Positions 12,677 through 24,648 of a stretch of 64,000 bases of DNA are shown here, in pieces. Position 1 is the first letter of the stretch. Each line of letters starts with the position of its first letter. The notes below the pieces were generated by a model that made no database searches, was not told the origin of the DNA, and was given only the letters and a program-made list of their open reading frames with translations. Source of the DNA: Terana coerulea (lineage: Eukaryota > Basidiomycota > Agaricomycetes > Polyporales > Phanerochaetaceae); the NCBI GenBank assembly GCA_024811115.1, contig JAKOGH010000851.1, positions 1 through 64,000 on the forward strand, read 5' to 3'. The position numbers and the translations under genes were made by a program.

Positions 12677-15272
12677 ATGCCGACAATTAGCCTTTCCAAC
12701 TTAGCCAACGTCAAGATCGACTTCCTCATAGTTGGGGGAGGTACCGCTGGCCTCGCGCTCGCTGCACGGTAATGCCGTCACGTCATTGACCACACGCGAA
12801 TGCTCATCCAAAGTCTGCTTTAGTCTGAGTGAAAATCCAAAGACAGTAGTGCTCGTAGTCGAGGCGGGTGTACAGCATGGGCCGACGCCTGAGATTGATG
12901 TTCCTGGTGAGCGGACTGTACTGTCCACTTCTTGACGTTTGGACCTGACTTGACAACAATGAAGGCTACCTTGGACGAACCATCGCCAACCCTCGATTTG
13001 ACTGGGCGTTTCTCTCGACCCCTCAGACGAATCTCAACAATAGGGTGGTTTTGCAACCTCGCGGAAAAGGCTTAGGGGCTCCTCACTCGTGAGCTGACTC
13101 TCTTGATTACCTGTGGTGCACGCAGACCAATACTACCTAGAACAATTTCATGGGAATGTTTCGGCCCTCTAAGAGCGAAATCGATGCGTTGGAAGAGTTG
13201 GGAATGAAAGGGTGGAACTGGGAGTCTCTGTTGTACTATATGAAGAAGGTGCAGACTCACCTTTCGCCTTTTACGGTGCGCTTCTGACCAATTTTCAGTC
13301 GGAAACTTTCCAGCCTACCAAAGATATATCGGACGAGAAAGCGCTCAAATATGCGGCACTTCCAGATTTGGCGTATCATGGCACAGACGGTCAGCGTTTT
13401 GAGAGCGTATGCGATTCGCTGTGCTGATCTCCTACCTGTTCAGGTCCGGTCAAGACGTCGTACGGACCAACCGACACAGACATACCGCTCAAGCTCTTCG
13501 ATACGGCTGAGAGCCTAGGAATCCTGCGAAATCCGGAGACTGTGAGTGCATGCAGTAAAAGAGCATACCCCGGACCCAGACTGAAGTCACGACGTTGTGA
13601 TAGGGCAACGGAATCAACGACGGCTGCGTCACAACTATTCTTACCATTGACGCGACCACCGCAAAGCGCTCTCATTCTGCATCTGCATACCTTGAGCCGA
13701 ACATTCATCGCGAGAATCTCCTCGTGCTAACGGAGGCACAAGTCACGAAGGTGCGCTTATATCTGGGCCAGTCAGACCATGCTCTGAGACCTTTCAAGGT
13801 ACTGATGCACAGTGATGGGCCACTGCGGAGGGCGACTGGGGTCGAGCTCGTTCACGGGGGCACACGCCTGCGCGTTGAGAATGTCACGCGGGATGTCATT
13901 ATTTCAGCCGGTAATCTTGATCGTTCTCTGCTTGACACACTTCCTCATATACTCTTTAGGTACGCTTCAGACACCTCAAATCCTCGAGCTTTCGGGCATC
14001 GGCAACTCAGACATTCTTTCGAAGTATGGCATTGAGACTATCATCAACTTACCCGGTGTTGGTGAGAATTTGCGTACGTGGTCCTTTGATTTTGTTATCT
14101 GAAAGTGCTCATGGAGTCGTAGAGGATCATATTGGGATTCGCGCGGTATTGGAGGTTGAAACGAAGGATGAAACACCAGATGTCCTCGGCGACCCCGAAG
14201 CTGTCGCGCGCCACGAAGCATTGTAGTAAGTGCCCTTAGACCTATTTTAGCCCTATTGTAGTAACAGAGGCCCCAGCAAACAGCAGAAGGGCCTGTATGC
14301 GTCCATCCCGCCTCGCGCTTTTGTTTTCATCCCCGCAGTAGCCCTCGGTACGAAGGATGAGGTGGCAAGCTGGCAAGCTCAAGCTGAAGTCCATACTGCC
14401 GAAGGATTAGCTCGCGTCAATCACGCGCTAAGGTCCGGCCTGCAAAAGCAATACGAGGTTCAGAAAAGGCTTTTTGCCGATGAGCGGCACCCTCAGGCCG
14501 AGTAAGTGAACCTATGCTAAGAGATGTAGTGGCTGTGCTGACAGATCAAAGATTATTACAGTGGGCCGGTCGTCAGCCGCTGCCCTACGCGCCACCTGCT
14601 GAGCCAGGAAAGCAATACACATCCTTCTGCTCTGCCCTCACGCACCCCCTCTCGCGCGGAACTGTTCATATTGCGTCAGCAGACCCCTTGGCCCCGCCTG
14701 CCATTGATCCGAACTACTTCGGTCACAAAGCTGACCTCGATCTACTCGTTCACGTCCTGGAATACTCTCTGAAGTTGTACAGAACTCCGCCGCTTGGACT
14801 TCAAGTCAAAGACTCTGTGGTTCCAACGGAAGCCGTCATTTCAAAAGGGCGGGAAGGCCTAACGGACTACGTTACGGAGTATTGCACCCCGTATACCATC
14901 CCGTGGGCACGGCGGCCATGCTCTCGCAGGCTGACGGCGGTGTTGTAGACAGCAGCCTGAAGGTTTATGGAACGAGTAATTTGCGCATTGTAAGAGTATC
15001 CTACGTCTTGTATTTCTCATTGACTAATCTTATACATGTCTATAGGTCGACGCGTCTATCCTGCCGCTGGTAAGTATTCTGCACACATCTGTCGTCACAA
15101 TCATCTTACGTGCTACATAGCAACTGTCATGCCATACGCAGTCCGTCGCATATGCTATTGGCGAAAAGGTGAGCATTTACTTTTTAGTATCGCAAGCTTG
15201 GGTCACGATCGCACACAATAGGCGGCCGACATCCTCAAGGCTGAAATCGCTCATAGCGCAGTTTCCGCCTAA
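12677..15272 (+). CDS. GMC3: GMC-family FAD-dependent oxidoreductase, paralog of GMC1
   Basis: The start at 12677 reads MPTISLSNLANVKIDFL, followed by IVGGGTAGLALAAR. Blocks follow as in GMC1: VVLVVEAGVQHG, LQPRGKGLG (13050-13080), NNFMGMFRPSKSEIDALEEL, YLEPNIHRENLLVL, the second signature TLQTPQILELSGIGNSDIL (13962-14020), NLPGVGENL, PPAEPGKQYTSFCSALTHPL and SRGTVHIASADP (14590-14690), YHPVGTAAM (14896-14925, catalytic His) and SCHTQSVAYAIGEK (near 15120-15165). It ends ...AHSAVSA at TAA 15270-15272. Introns fall at the same places as in GMC1. One frame break lies at 14887-14890, where TEYC..PVYHPV needs one more C in a C run. I read that as a likely sequence error, because the protein is otherwise conserved. 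There is no signal peptide, and the substrate is unknown. Confidence 0.83.
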
Positions 15273-16986
15273 TACCCAGAGACCAAGCGTGAACAAGGGA
15301 AGGATTCCAGGTTTATCCTTGATGTCGTACCCATGAATCGTCTCCGATCCGAAGAGAAATATGAACCTCGTACCTGTATTATAATAAAATACTCACATGT
15401 GGACCAGGATATTGAATTGTTGTTGCTCGCACACCGAACCGCATGTAGTTTCCTCCGAGCTCAGAGCCGCTCGTCGTCGACGTTTGCACCATGAGCTGCC
15501 GGTCTGAACGATGAACGCTCTTGAGTCTTGGCTCTAGGCTGGCTACTTAGCAGAACAGTCATTGCCGGCGAATCGGGTGAGTGGTTTCTGTATATAAAGG
15601 AACGAGTCTCTTCCGACGATTCAAGAGGCTAGTATTTTAGACCCTAAAAAAGCAGTGCGCATGTAACAGGAACGCAACACCTGAGCACTGAGCTTGAGCA
15701 CCGGAGGTTCGAGATTTTCTACCCAGATGCGACGTACAGCAGCGGTCGCTGACGCCGTGAGGGCCGACGCGGCGACGGCGTGGTAGGACGGCGGCAGGCA
15801 CTGGATCCGAAGAGCAACTGGGACACTTGTGGCCCACCATCATCCACAACTCTCACAGCCGGATTCTTCGCTTCCACACACCGTCACGTCTCTACATCTC
15901 GTTCGCGCAGCACGCACCATGCAGCACACAAGTCAACGGTCATCCACTCATAAAACAATATTCAGTATTCGTGTGGCTCACGGCCGATTGCGACCAAATT
16001 ACAACCTCGATGTTGCCAACCTGACTTGTAGCCGCTCACACGACCGGCCGCTCGCGTACACAACTATTCTCCAACTATCGCCAACCATCTCGGATGTACA
16101 CTTCGCTAGCACTTCGCCTGCTTTGTCAAAGCTGGCAAGCCAGCGCTCTCGGCGTGTTGGTGCTCCACTAGTACGTCTGACTCCGTCGTTACTAGTTTCT
16201 CCGTTGGCCTAAATTCCAATACAGATCTGCAAGCAGTGCACCCGGGAGAGAGGCCTCGCAGACGGTGACCTCGCTGTCGTGTATAGTGGTTCGGCATTGT
16301 GGGCAACTCTACTCGTTTAAAGGCACTCGTGGCTTCGTCCCGCCCCGTAAGTCAAGATCTCAGGACGCGGGCCTTACCTCTACAGTGAAACCCTCAGCCG
16401 AAGGTGTTCATTATCGTTCAAGTTCATTTATGTCAGGCCAAGAGCGTCCACGAGGCGAGGAACGTGTGCGCCCAGATGGAACGACGCGGTAAATGTCTGC
16501 GAAGTATCCGTGGATGCAGGGAGCCTTACGGCGACTCAAGCTTCAAGCGCGTCAACAACCACGCGAACCCTACGGCGAGGCGATCAGTGCGACAGTGAAA
16601 CCGCAAGGTATCCCGGGCTGTACGATGATTGGCCTTGTAGCGTTTTAGCGAGCGCTGCTCGCGGACGGTGAGCTCATTTTGTCGTCAACATCCCGCACGA
16701 TGTCATATGAACTCACCCCGCAGCAGTCGCATCCTGCCGTCATCAGCAAACCTGCTAGCACTACAGAACACCGGTCGCTCCGGGGTCCGGAATCGGTCGG
16801 CTGTGCACTCTTACCTTGAGCTTGGACCCAGCATGCAGAATTTGTAAAAGCGATGTACAGGCCAATTTACTAGTCTGGATTTGTTGGCCGCGCCTTTAGT
16901 GGTGGTGAGGATTACGCTCAAAATGGTCACCGCATCAACGCCACTGATGCCGCTCGTCCGCTTGTCGAGCTGTGTTTTGCGTTGGT

Positions 16987-17123
16987 GACAGCTGTTTGCG
17001 AAACATTAGACCGCCTGGGGCTCCCGCTCCCTTCAGCATCTTTGTTTAGTTTTGGAGCTGTACAAATAAAGATCGAGATTCACCCTCAGAGATATGCCGT
17101 TACAGCTGTTTGCGAAACATTAC
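16987..17123. repeat. Short direct repeat pair
   Basis: ACAGCTGTTTGCGAAACATTA occurs, minus its last base, at about 16988-17007 and again at 17102-17121, about 114 bp apart and otherwise unrelated. Such a pair could flank a small insertion or be a relic of tandem duplication. Confidence 0.6.
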
Positions 17124-17483
17124 AGGAAGCATTCTGGGAAGTGCGAGCTTTGACCTCAAATACTATCGGGTGGTTAAGTGTTGCTGCTTAACATGTATTA
17201 GAAGGAGAAGGGAAACATTGACGACAATGTGTATGTGAGGTCAGGCCAACCCGGCCTTACGGAGCCTTACCAGCCGCTGCACAGCCGTGAGAGTGACAAT
17301 GAGCAAGCAAAAACTTCTGCCAGTGGAGTTATTGTGCTGTACACCTCAGAAGCATATCATTGCAAGCCAGAAATACAAGTACAACGAAGACATTTGCCCG
17401 GCTGTTTTGGAGAGATCGCGATCTCGGCACCTCGGCCATCGCGGGCGTTGCCGGAAACGCAAGCCTAATCCTCAAGCCGCAGC

Positions 17484-17568
17484 AAGCGCCCTACGCCCTC
17501 GACATTGGCGCTGCTCCGGCGTCATCAGACTCATCACCCCACCTGCGGCTGTTGGGCGTAGGGCGCTT
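17484..17568. repeat. Perfect 14-bp inverted repeat (hairpin)
   Basis: AAGCGCCCTACGCC at 17484-17497 is the exact reverse complement of GGCGTAGGGCGCTT at 17555-17568, with a 57-nt loop. It lies outside any supported gene. It could be the core of a small inverted-repeat element. Confidence 0.8.
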
Positions 17569-18550
17569 ACTGTCGTGAGGTTGAGGGGTACCTGAGGTTG
17601 AGTGGGTCATCCCTGTAGTACAAAGATAGGGATCGACCGCCATCCTATCTGTTTACGGTCAGCAACGGAGACTACCAATTTACACCAATCCAATGGGAGA
17701 AATATCTATCATAAACGAAAGGATCCGTCTGAGAGGCCAGTGATGCGAGCACGGCCTCATACTGACTCCGATACACACTCAGGAGAAGTACGTTCATCAG
17801 GTTTTGTACAGCATACAGAAGCTCAAGGCGCAAATTTCTCATCCTAGGAACCTTGGAGATGACGTGTACGTGCCATTCATTCGGGTTTTCATGGGAAATC
17901 GTTTCCGCGAAGCTCGAGTACGATTTGAGTAAGGGAAAACCCACTGATAGTGATACGGCGTGCGCATGGAATCTGAGATAGTACGTCATGTGTAACCATA
18001 TATCATGAAACTCAGTTTTCGAACGACTCCCATAGGCAGTTGATACAACCAGGAACAGTCACTGGAACGTGGAACAGTGGGCGAGGACACCAAAACCATA
18101 GCTATGGACAGCATGTCATTGGACAGCGGAAGGCGTCGCCGTTGACCTCCAGTTGCAAATATAAACCTTGTTGAAAGCTCCGATACCCGCTCGAGTCATC
18201 TCTCGTATGGAAGCATGCAGACGGCGCGCTGAAAGATGTAAGAACAGGTTTCGAACTCAACAATCACAGGGTGTGCATCTCACAATCAGCATGCAGGGCG
18301 CCACATGAGCATCTGCGGTCACATCTAGCTAGGAGCCACAGATTATTTCTTGGTATGTCCATGAAATAGCCCATTCGTACGCCATATTAATGATAATCAG
18401 TCTCCTAGGTGTCATTCATTGGTCTATGGGTCTAATTCTCCTCTTGTACTAAGGCGCGGATGGGTGGATCCAACCTTCAAAAAGGAGCCGGTTTGTCTGG
18501 GCCGTTGTCACAGGCAACTCTCCCACTTTTCAGCACACACAAGCATTACC

Positions 18551-19741
18551 ATGGACTTCATTGTCGTTGATGGTCGGGGCACTAGACTGGCCTACATTGA
18601 CAGCGGAATCCCAGATCCAGCCGTAAACTACACGACTATCTTCGCTCTCCATGGGATTGCGTTCACCGCACGTGAGAGTCATTGCATCCAGTCAGGCTGG
18701 GTTCTAGTAACGACTTATACAGATACTTTCGAAAGGGTCATGGCGCAGTCCAAACCCTTTGGCGTGCGTTTCGTTGCGATTAACCGCCGGGATTACCCTG
18801 GATCGACCCCTCTATCCGCAGCTGACCTTGCAATGATTCACTCTGGGACCGAAAGCGAGAAGGCAGCCTTTATACGGGCTCGTGGTATTGAGGTCGCTAC
18901 CTTTATTCACCGCTTCGTCGAGCACCAAGGCATCCGAGGTGTCTCGGTAGATAGGCGACATGGGGGTTCGCAATCGTTGGATGGTCTTTAGGTAGCACGT
19001 TTGCGCTTGCAGCAGTTGCAAACTTGGATGCCTTGCCAGAATCCGCCAAAACATGTTTTGGTGCAGGACTACGATCTGTCATCTTGCAGGGTAAGTCGCA
19101 AAGTAATTGGTAAAGAAAAGAAAAGCTCATTCACCGCTCAGAGGCTCCTTGCGTCGCAATTGGTGCCCCCATACCCCCAAGGCATGGTCGCCTCTAATTG
19201 ACCAGAACCTATCCGTCGAATTCAGGGTTCCCCTATTCAACCACTGGATTACCGCGTACTTCAAGCATGGGGATCTTACCACACGTGATCCGGAGGTTCT
19301 CTCTCACCATATACCTGCTACGTTTCGTCCCCCAGCATCTTTAGCATGTCTGAGAAGGAAGTCGCCATGTCAATTTACGAACCACCGACAATGTCCTCAG
19401 ACCTCCCGCTGATGATCTACTGTGGCCCTCAGCTGAACGCAAACTATCGGACGGCTTGCTTTGACAGACGCATCCGAGCCGCTTTGCCTCATATGATGGT
19501 CCACGCCTTGACGGGCGACACAACCGCATCCTTTGCTTATCCGGCATTTTGGAAGTTTGAAGAAGACAATAGCTCAAATGGTGGGGGACTCATGAGTTTT
19601 AAGGTGATCCCAAGCGTCAACCATTTGGTATGTCAGCTTTGTCTGTGATACCTCTGAACTTACGTCCAAGACAACCTCTCACAGATGCACTGGGATGAGC
19701 CGGCGCTGACGCTCAGTACATACCTCAGTACCATGACGTAG
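18551..19741 (+). CDS. Alpha/beta-hydrolase-fold protein
   Basis: The start at 18551 gives MDFIVVDGRGTRLAYIDSG. Next come FALHG (oxyanion-loop HG; exon ends about 18678, intron gtgaga..acag to 18719), VRFVAINRRDYPGSTPLSAA, the nucleophile elbow GWSLGST (near 18980-19000), and a C-terminal VNHL + HWDEPALTLS (His of the triad, about 19620 and 19684), ending at TAG 19739-19741. The frame breaks three times, each time within or beside a run of five: G at 18962-18966, C at 19174-19178 and C at 19329-19333. In each case one added base restores conserved reading (..GGFAIVGWSLG, IPPKAWSPLIDQN, PPSIFSMSEKEV). Likely an intact serine hydrolase obscured by sequence errors. Substrate unknown. Confidence 0.75.
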
Positions 19742-20237
19742 AGCTGTCGGCATAAATGCCTTCCTGGATAGGTATGACTTGAGGGGTCCGTACACATCGG
19801 GAATATTTATCAACACTTGTGCATATGGTAAATGTATTTCTCGATGACAGAATGCCAGTACTACTAGTGTGTGCCTGTGAACTCGAGCCCGAGCGTGCAT
19901 TAATTGCCCACGTGAAATTATGTAAGCAAGGGAGGTCGTCTTTGGTTGGTGGCCCTCTAGGTTCTCCTCTTCCTGCACACACCAAGTACGCACAGTATAG
20001 TTAATTCAGTGCTTGTATTCATGTCAAAATCCCTCGCTCCAACCGGTCTCTTTGTCAGTGCAATATGGCAAACATGCTTTGTTGGTCCTCATTGTTCAAG
20101 GATGACACATTCGGGATTATCGCCTGCACCATTAGTTGAATGGCCTTTTCATCATATCCCATCCGTGGACATGCTATGAATGATTTGTTGCGAAACCCTG
20201 CTACGCATACAACGAGGTCTGTGCTTTTCCCCGTGAG
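19742..20237. other. Unassigned spacer
   Basis: No gene or repeat could be supported in these roughly 500 bases between the hydrolase stop and the first open frame of the next hypothetical gene. Confidence 0.4.
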
Positions 20238-21650
20238 TTGATTGCCACTCACCTACAGAAGCAAATAGACGATTCGAAGACGACGACGACGAAGAGGATG
20301 CTCTCCAAGCGTCCACATTTCCATCAGCGAGATGCATATGTGGTCACTGCCTCTTCGCGGTGTATCTGCAGGCGCATTTTGAATCAGGGAGGATGCAAAG
20401 ACTTACTCTGCTCATATTGTCTCACCGAAGCTAGGCCCAGCTCGAACCGACGCGCGGGCGACCCTCAGCTCAGGCGACACAACTCGAACCGAGACAAGCC
20501 TCTTCCTCCAGTGCTCTCTATCTGGCACAAAGACGAACCTCATGCCTCCTCAGAACGCCCGTCGCCCACCCGCGCGTATTCTTTCGATAGCTCGACCGTC
20601 CATGGCATTTCTCGCGTTCCGCCCCCAACCGGGTCGAAGAAGCCACTCTCCCACATTCCTCCTCCACCTCCGACTCCGCCTCTTGGACGCCCGGCGTGCA
20701 ATACTGCACAATCTGCTCGCGGCGCACCCAGCTGGCCGCCGAAGCTGAGTCAGGAGGCGAACGCATCCCTTTCACGAAAGCCAGTCCCCCGTTCCAAGAG
20801 AGACTATGTTCAAGTGATCCCATACAGGAATCCCTCTCTTGAACTCGCCGATGGTGAAATGTCTGCGCCATCTGTACTGTCTTTCACTTTTGAATTTCAG
20901 CCGAGCGAAGATACTACCGACGGTGCCACTTTTGAAGTATGCCAGGTCGAACACGGGACTGTTAGCCACCCAACCAACAAACCGACATACCCATCCCGGG
21001 CCCCAGACGGTGTTCCGGAGAGTCTGCAGGCGAGGTGGGATCACTACGAGCAGGCAGGGGCGACGGTGAACTGTTGCCGGAGTCAGTTGCTGCGCTATAT
21101 CATATCGAAGACCCTGCAGAGCCCGAAACTTTGACGACCCGCTCCTCGAGCACTGTCAAGACTGCTTACAGGGAAGCGTGAGCTACCCAGGTACGTTGTG
21201 GTCGCCGTTCCAGCTGCAAACAGCTAACATAAATACAAATTCAGCATTCCTACTGAGCTCGAAAGCGAAGGGGTGTCTCATACTCCAGGCGAAGACGCAT
21301 TTTTCTTGATTCCTGTAATCTCTGTAGACGAAGATTCTGTCCCAGAGAAGTCAGGATTCAAAGAATCTCGCTACGACACTCCGGCAGTGGATACCTATCA
21401 GATGCGCCTCCTACAAATGCCATTCTATCAGCAAAGGCTCGCTAAAATAGCCTCTAGGTCAGAAACAGCGGCTGAATTCTCTCGGATGGACCCGGCCACC
21501 AACGTTGTCGAAGGTCTTTTCCTTGACTGCAGCGCTTCTGAGGTCTGGACATCCGTTCGTACACTCCGAGAGGATGAAGGGTCGACTTCCGCGAGCGGCT
21601 GCGCAATCGCCGCACTGTATTCTACGACGAGTAGTCAGCTCACTGCGTAA
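20238..21650 (+). CDS. Hypothetical protein, duplicated in the window
   Basis: I do not recognise this family. A frame is open from 20238 to 21056 and carries a proline-rich segment (HIPPPPPTPPLGRP, about 20655-20695), basic/serine stretches and TFEVCQVEHGTVSHPTNKP (20930-20990). An alternative acidic frame at 20270-20340 (EDDDDEEDALQAS, then CICGHC) is also partly conserved in the 190-1000 copy, so the 5' structure is uncertain. At 21057-21060 a run of four G interrupts the frame. With one more G it continues as DGELLPESVAALYHIEDPAE..TAYREA, then an intron gtgagc..ttcag (21178-21244) leads to IPTELESEGVSHTPGEDAFF, ending ...TTSSQLTA at 21650. The last exon is acidic. Confidence 0.5.
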
Positions 21651-21976
21651 TCATTTTTTTTTGTATCTGTTGTCTCGTATGATTATTTGTCCTATTTTCC
21701 TCGTGTCGGATGCGTGTAATCTACGAAATGAAGGGGTGAAACTATCGATCACTTTGAACGAGATAGGCTGGATGTTGATACGGCGGCGGCGAGCGCATGA
21801 CCACTTCTTGACCGCAACGACTATCTCCATATCCCGTGCCGGAGTCACCGACTATGAAAGGCTCGAGTGCACGCCCCTTCTCCCTCTTCTCCTTTGCCCC
21901 TCGAGGCCGCCGTGCGTCCTGCGCGTGCTTCACAGAATAATACGCTTGCTCGCCGTTCACGACCACGACCACCACG

Positions 21977-23683
21977 ATGTCCACAGCTCCCGCCTCCGAT
22001 GCCGTCCTCGCCCAGATCCTCAGCCAGCTGCAGTCCCTCCAGGTCTCGCAGCAGGCTTTGCAGGCCAAGGTGAGACGGCCAGCCTATGCCCACTTTGGCT
22101 ATACTGACAATGCGGCAGTTGGATAACCTTGTGCAGCATCCGCCTCTGAGCCCGCTGTCAAGCCCGCCAACCTCGCCTCAGAGGGGTGGCATCCCGCTCC
22201 CCAGGGCCTCCTCTGAGACACCACCGTCCCTTACCCCCACGTCGTCGCAGGCACCGCAGTCTCTGCTCGCTACGCTTTCCGGGACGACCAATATGGGCGA
22301 GGTCAGTGGCATAGAGAAGCTGTCGGACCACGAACGGGAGAAGATCTTGTACCCTTCGCGGATTCTCTTAACCAGTGCGTAGCTCTTATTTGATTATGAA
22401 GGGTGTTCGGAGTGCTGCGATTCGGTGTGATTCTGGTTCACGAGTCTGGGGAAGGGTCATTCGGGGAACTGACGCTCCTCTGGAGGGCGTATTTATTCGA
22501 GAACCGGGACGAAATGGGCTGTCGCCCAACGCAATGCCGCGCGGTTCTGGCTAGAAACTCAGAGTCGCCTCAGAACCACAAGATGTACCCAGCTGTCCAA
22601 AACGCCGTCCAGGATTACATCCAAAATATAACCAGAGTTCGAATAGATTTGCGGATTCTGAACACCCTTCTCATCCCTCAAAAGTCCCAATACTGAAAGT
22701 GTTGCAGCATATCCTGACCAACACGGAATCAAGCCTTTCCCTTTGACGTGGAGTGCACCTACCCCTGAAGTGCGGGGGCCGGTCATCTGCTCGCGGTTGC
22801 CTTCCAGCATCAAGCAGCGCAATGCCATCGGTGCCCACTCGGGCTCGTACTCCATCTATCGCGCTCTCGCGATCGCCATGGGCACCCTAAACCCGACGCA
22901 CAAACCCGACTATTCGCACACCGAGCCCGCCGTGCAGATCCCGCCCAACCCCGCGTGGTCCGACTTGTCCAAGATCGTCTCGTTCGACCCCTGGGGACAT
23001 CTCGTGCCGCAAGTGTTCAAGAAGGAAATCGAAGAGCTTGGCCTCGACGTCCGTCCGAGTATTGCCGTCACCCGCGCGCATATGAAGCTGAGCGAGATCG
23101 ACGAGACGGCGCGGAAGGGCGACTTGAAGGTCGATGGCAAGATCCTTCTGAAGAGCCATCCGCTCCTGAATGCGGACGGGACGCAGAGTGACGCAGACCC
23201 TGGCGTGGAAATTGCCATTAGCAAGGCGGCTGTCGAGCCTGTGTGGTACCTCCCTGGCATCGCTGAACGTTTCGGCATGTGAGTCATGCCCGGCTATTGG
23301 ACGACTCACTCTGACGAGTAATTGCAGCTCAGAGCCGCTTCTCCGTCGCGCGCTCTTCGAAGACACCGGAGGCATGTACCCCGAGCTCATCACTCGCCCA
23401 GACATCAAGGTCTTCCTGCCACCTATCGGCAACCTGACAGCATACATCTGTACGCAATTCTCCGTTCGGTCTGAAAAGGCTTTGACTGATCCACCACCCG
23501 TCCGTAGTCGGCAACCCCGCGTACCTCTCGGACGAGTCCAAGGAGCTCACGCTGCGCGTGCACGACGAGTGCAACGGCTCCGACGTGTTCGGCTCGGACA
23601 TCTGCACCTGCAAGCCGTACCTCACCTACGCGATCGAGGAGTGCATCCGCGGCGCGCAGCGCGGCGGTGTCGGCCTCGTCGTC

Positions 23684-23726
<43 letters not shown>

Positions 23727-24197
23727 ACCTCGTCTACAACCTCCGCAAGCGCGGCGGCGACTCGGCCGACAAGTACTTCAAGTCGACTGAGATGATCGCG
23801 GGCGTGAAGGACATGCGCTTCCAGGCGCTCATGCCCGACGTCCTACACTGGCTCGGCATCAAGAAGATCGATAACATGGTCTCGATGAGCGATATGTGCG
23901 GGTGTTCCTCCTATCCAATTGTGTATTGTGCTCATCTGCGTTTGCTAGGAAATACGACGCCATTGTCAAGTCCGGCATTCCTATCCTGAAGCGATACGAC
24001 ATCCCCGGTAAGCACCGCACGTCTCTCGATTGTGCGTAGACATGCTAATACGTTGGCCAGACTACCTCCTCCCACCAGACTCTCGCGTCGAGATTGACGC
24101 CAAGATCGCGGCGGGCTACTTCACGAGTGGCAAGCAGCTCACTGAGGCCGATCTGGTCAAGACTGTCGGTAGGGCTTGGGAGGAGACAGAGCATTGA
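21977..24197 (+). CDS. URC1: URC1-like protein (GTP cyclohydrolase II-like)
   Basis: Fungal relative of GTP cyclohydrolase II; URC1 family members act in uracil catabolism rather than riboflavin synthesis. The start at 21977 gives MSTAPASDAVLAQILSQLQS, a short coil. Intron 1 is at 22071-22119. Then a Ser/Pro-rich linker and, after a 333-nt intron 2 (22375-22707), the family's N-terminal GTP-cyclohydrolase domain (WSDLSKIVSFDPWGHL, RPSIAVTRAHMKLSE, EPVWYLPGIAERFGM). The catalytic domain follows: LRVHDECNGSDVFGSDICTC (23550-23610), which keeps the three zinc-ligand cysteines of RibA, then FRKEGRALGEVTKYL and SMSDM..KYDAIVKSGIPIL. It ends KTVGRAWEETEH at TGA 24195-24197. All frames close without indels. 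Confidence 0.85.
22398..22670. mobile_element. Putative MITE inside URC1 intron 2
   Basis: About 270 bp bounded by inverted ends: GAAGGGTGTTC at 22398-22408 and GAACACCCTTC at 22660-22670. The similarity extends imperfectly to about 42 nt on each side (CTCTGGTTA/TTCTGGTTC at the inner ends). It makes up most of a 333-nt intron in a gene whose other introns are near 50-60 nt. A clear target duplication was not found and no transposase is encoded, so the superfamily is unassigned. Confidence 0.65.
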
Positions 24198-24648
24198 ACT
24201 GCGTCGGATGTAATTTTTGGAGCAGGGAATAGAAGGGCACAGGAAGTCTCGACCCATACAAGCTTTTTTGTGCCGCCCTCTGGTGCATACACACACATTA
24301 ATAAGAAGTTTCAAGGCTGCTACTTTGCTGCGACAGATCATCATACGCTGAATCACTCTGACCGGCTGACGCGCCAATTTGGATGCACCTGCCGTATGTT
24401 TGTGCCGAGGCGCAACCATTAAAATTGCCAGCTGTTCTTACTGTGGCCATCCTTCGTCACTATCCTCTACCATCGCCTCCGTGACACTTTGTGCATTTTA
24501 TGCGATATTCGCATACCGTTTGTGATACCTCAACGTTCAACAGCCAGGTAGGAGACCGGGTCTGATCCGTACAGTACCATCAGACAGGGAGGTTGCGCCA
24601 GCCTTGCCGCCGTTCGACTATGCAAGCCTGCGCAATTTCGCACAGTTC
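24198..24648. other. URC1 3' flank / F-box promoter
   Basis: Intergenic sequence with no coding potential seen. It contains the URC1 3' region and, presumably, the promoter of the F-box gene that starts at 24649. Confidence 0.4.

Larger units (their letters stand above)
15273..18550. other. Unassigned 3.3 kb between GMC3 and the alpha/beta hydrolase
   Basis: No conserved coding region was found on either strand. The region carries a TATATAAAGG string near 15591 with no supported gene after it, a 20-nt direct repeat at about 16988 and 17102, and a perfect 14-bp inverted repeat at 17484/17555. It may be decayed mobile DNA. Confidence 0.4.

Noticed and set aside
15590..15850. Gene after the TATATAAAGG near 15591
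   Set aside because: No downstream frame on the plus strand shows motif or exon continuity.
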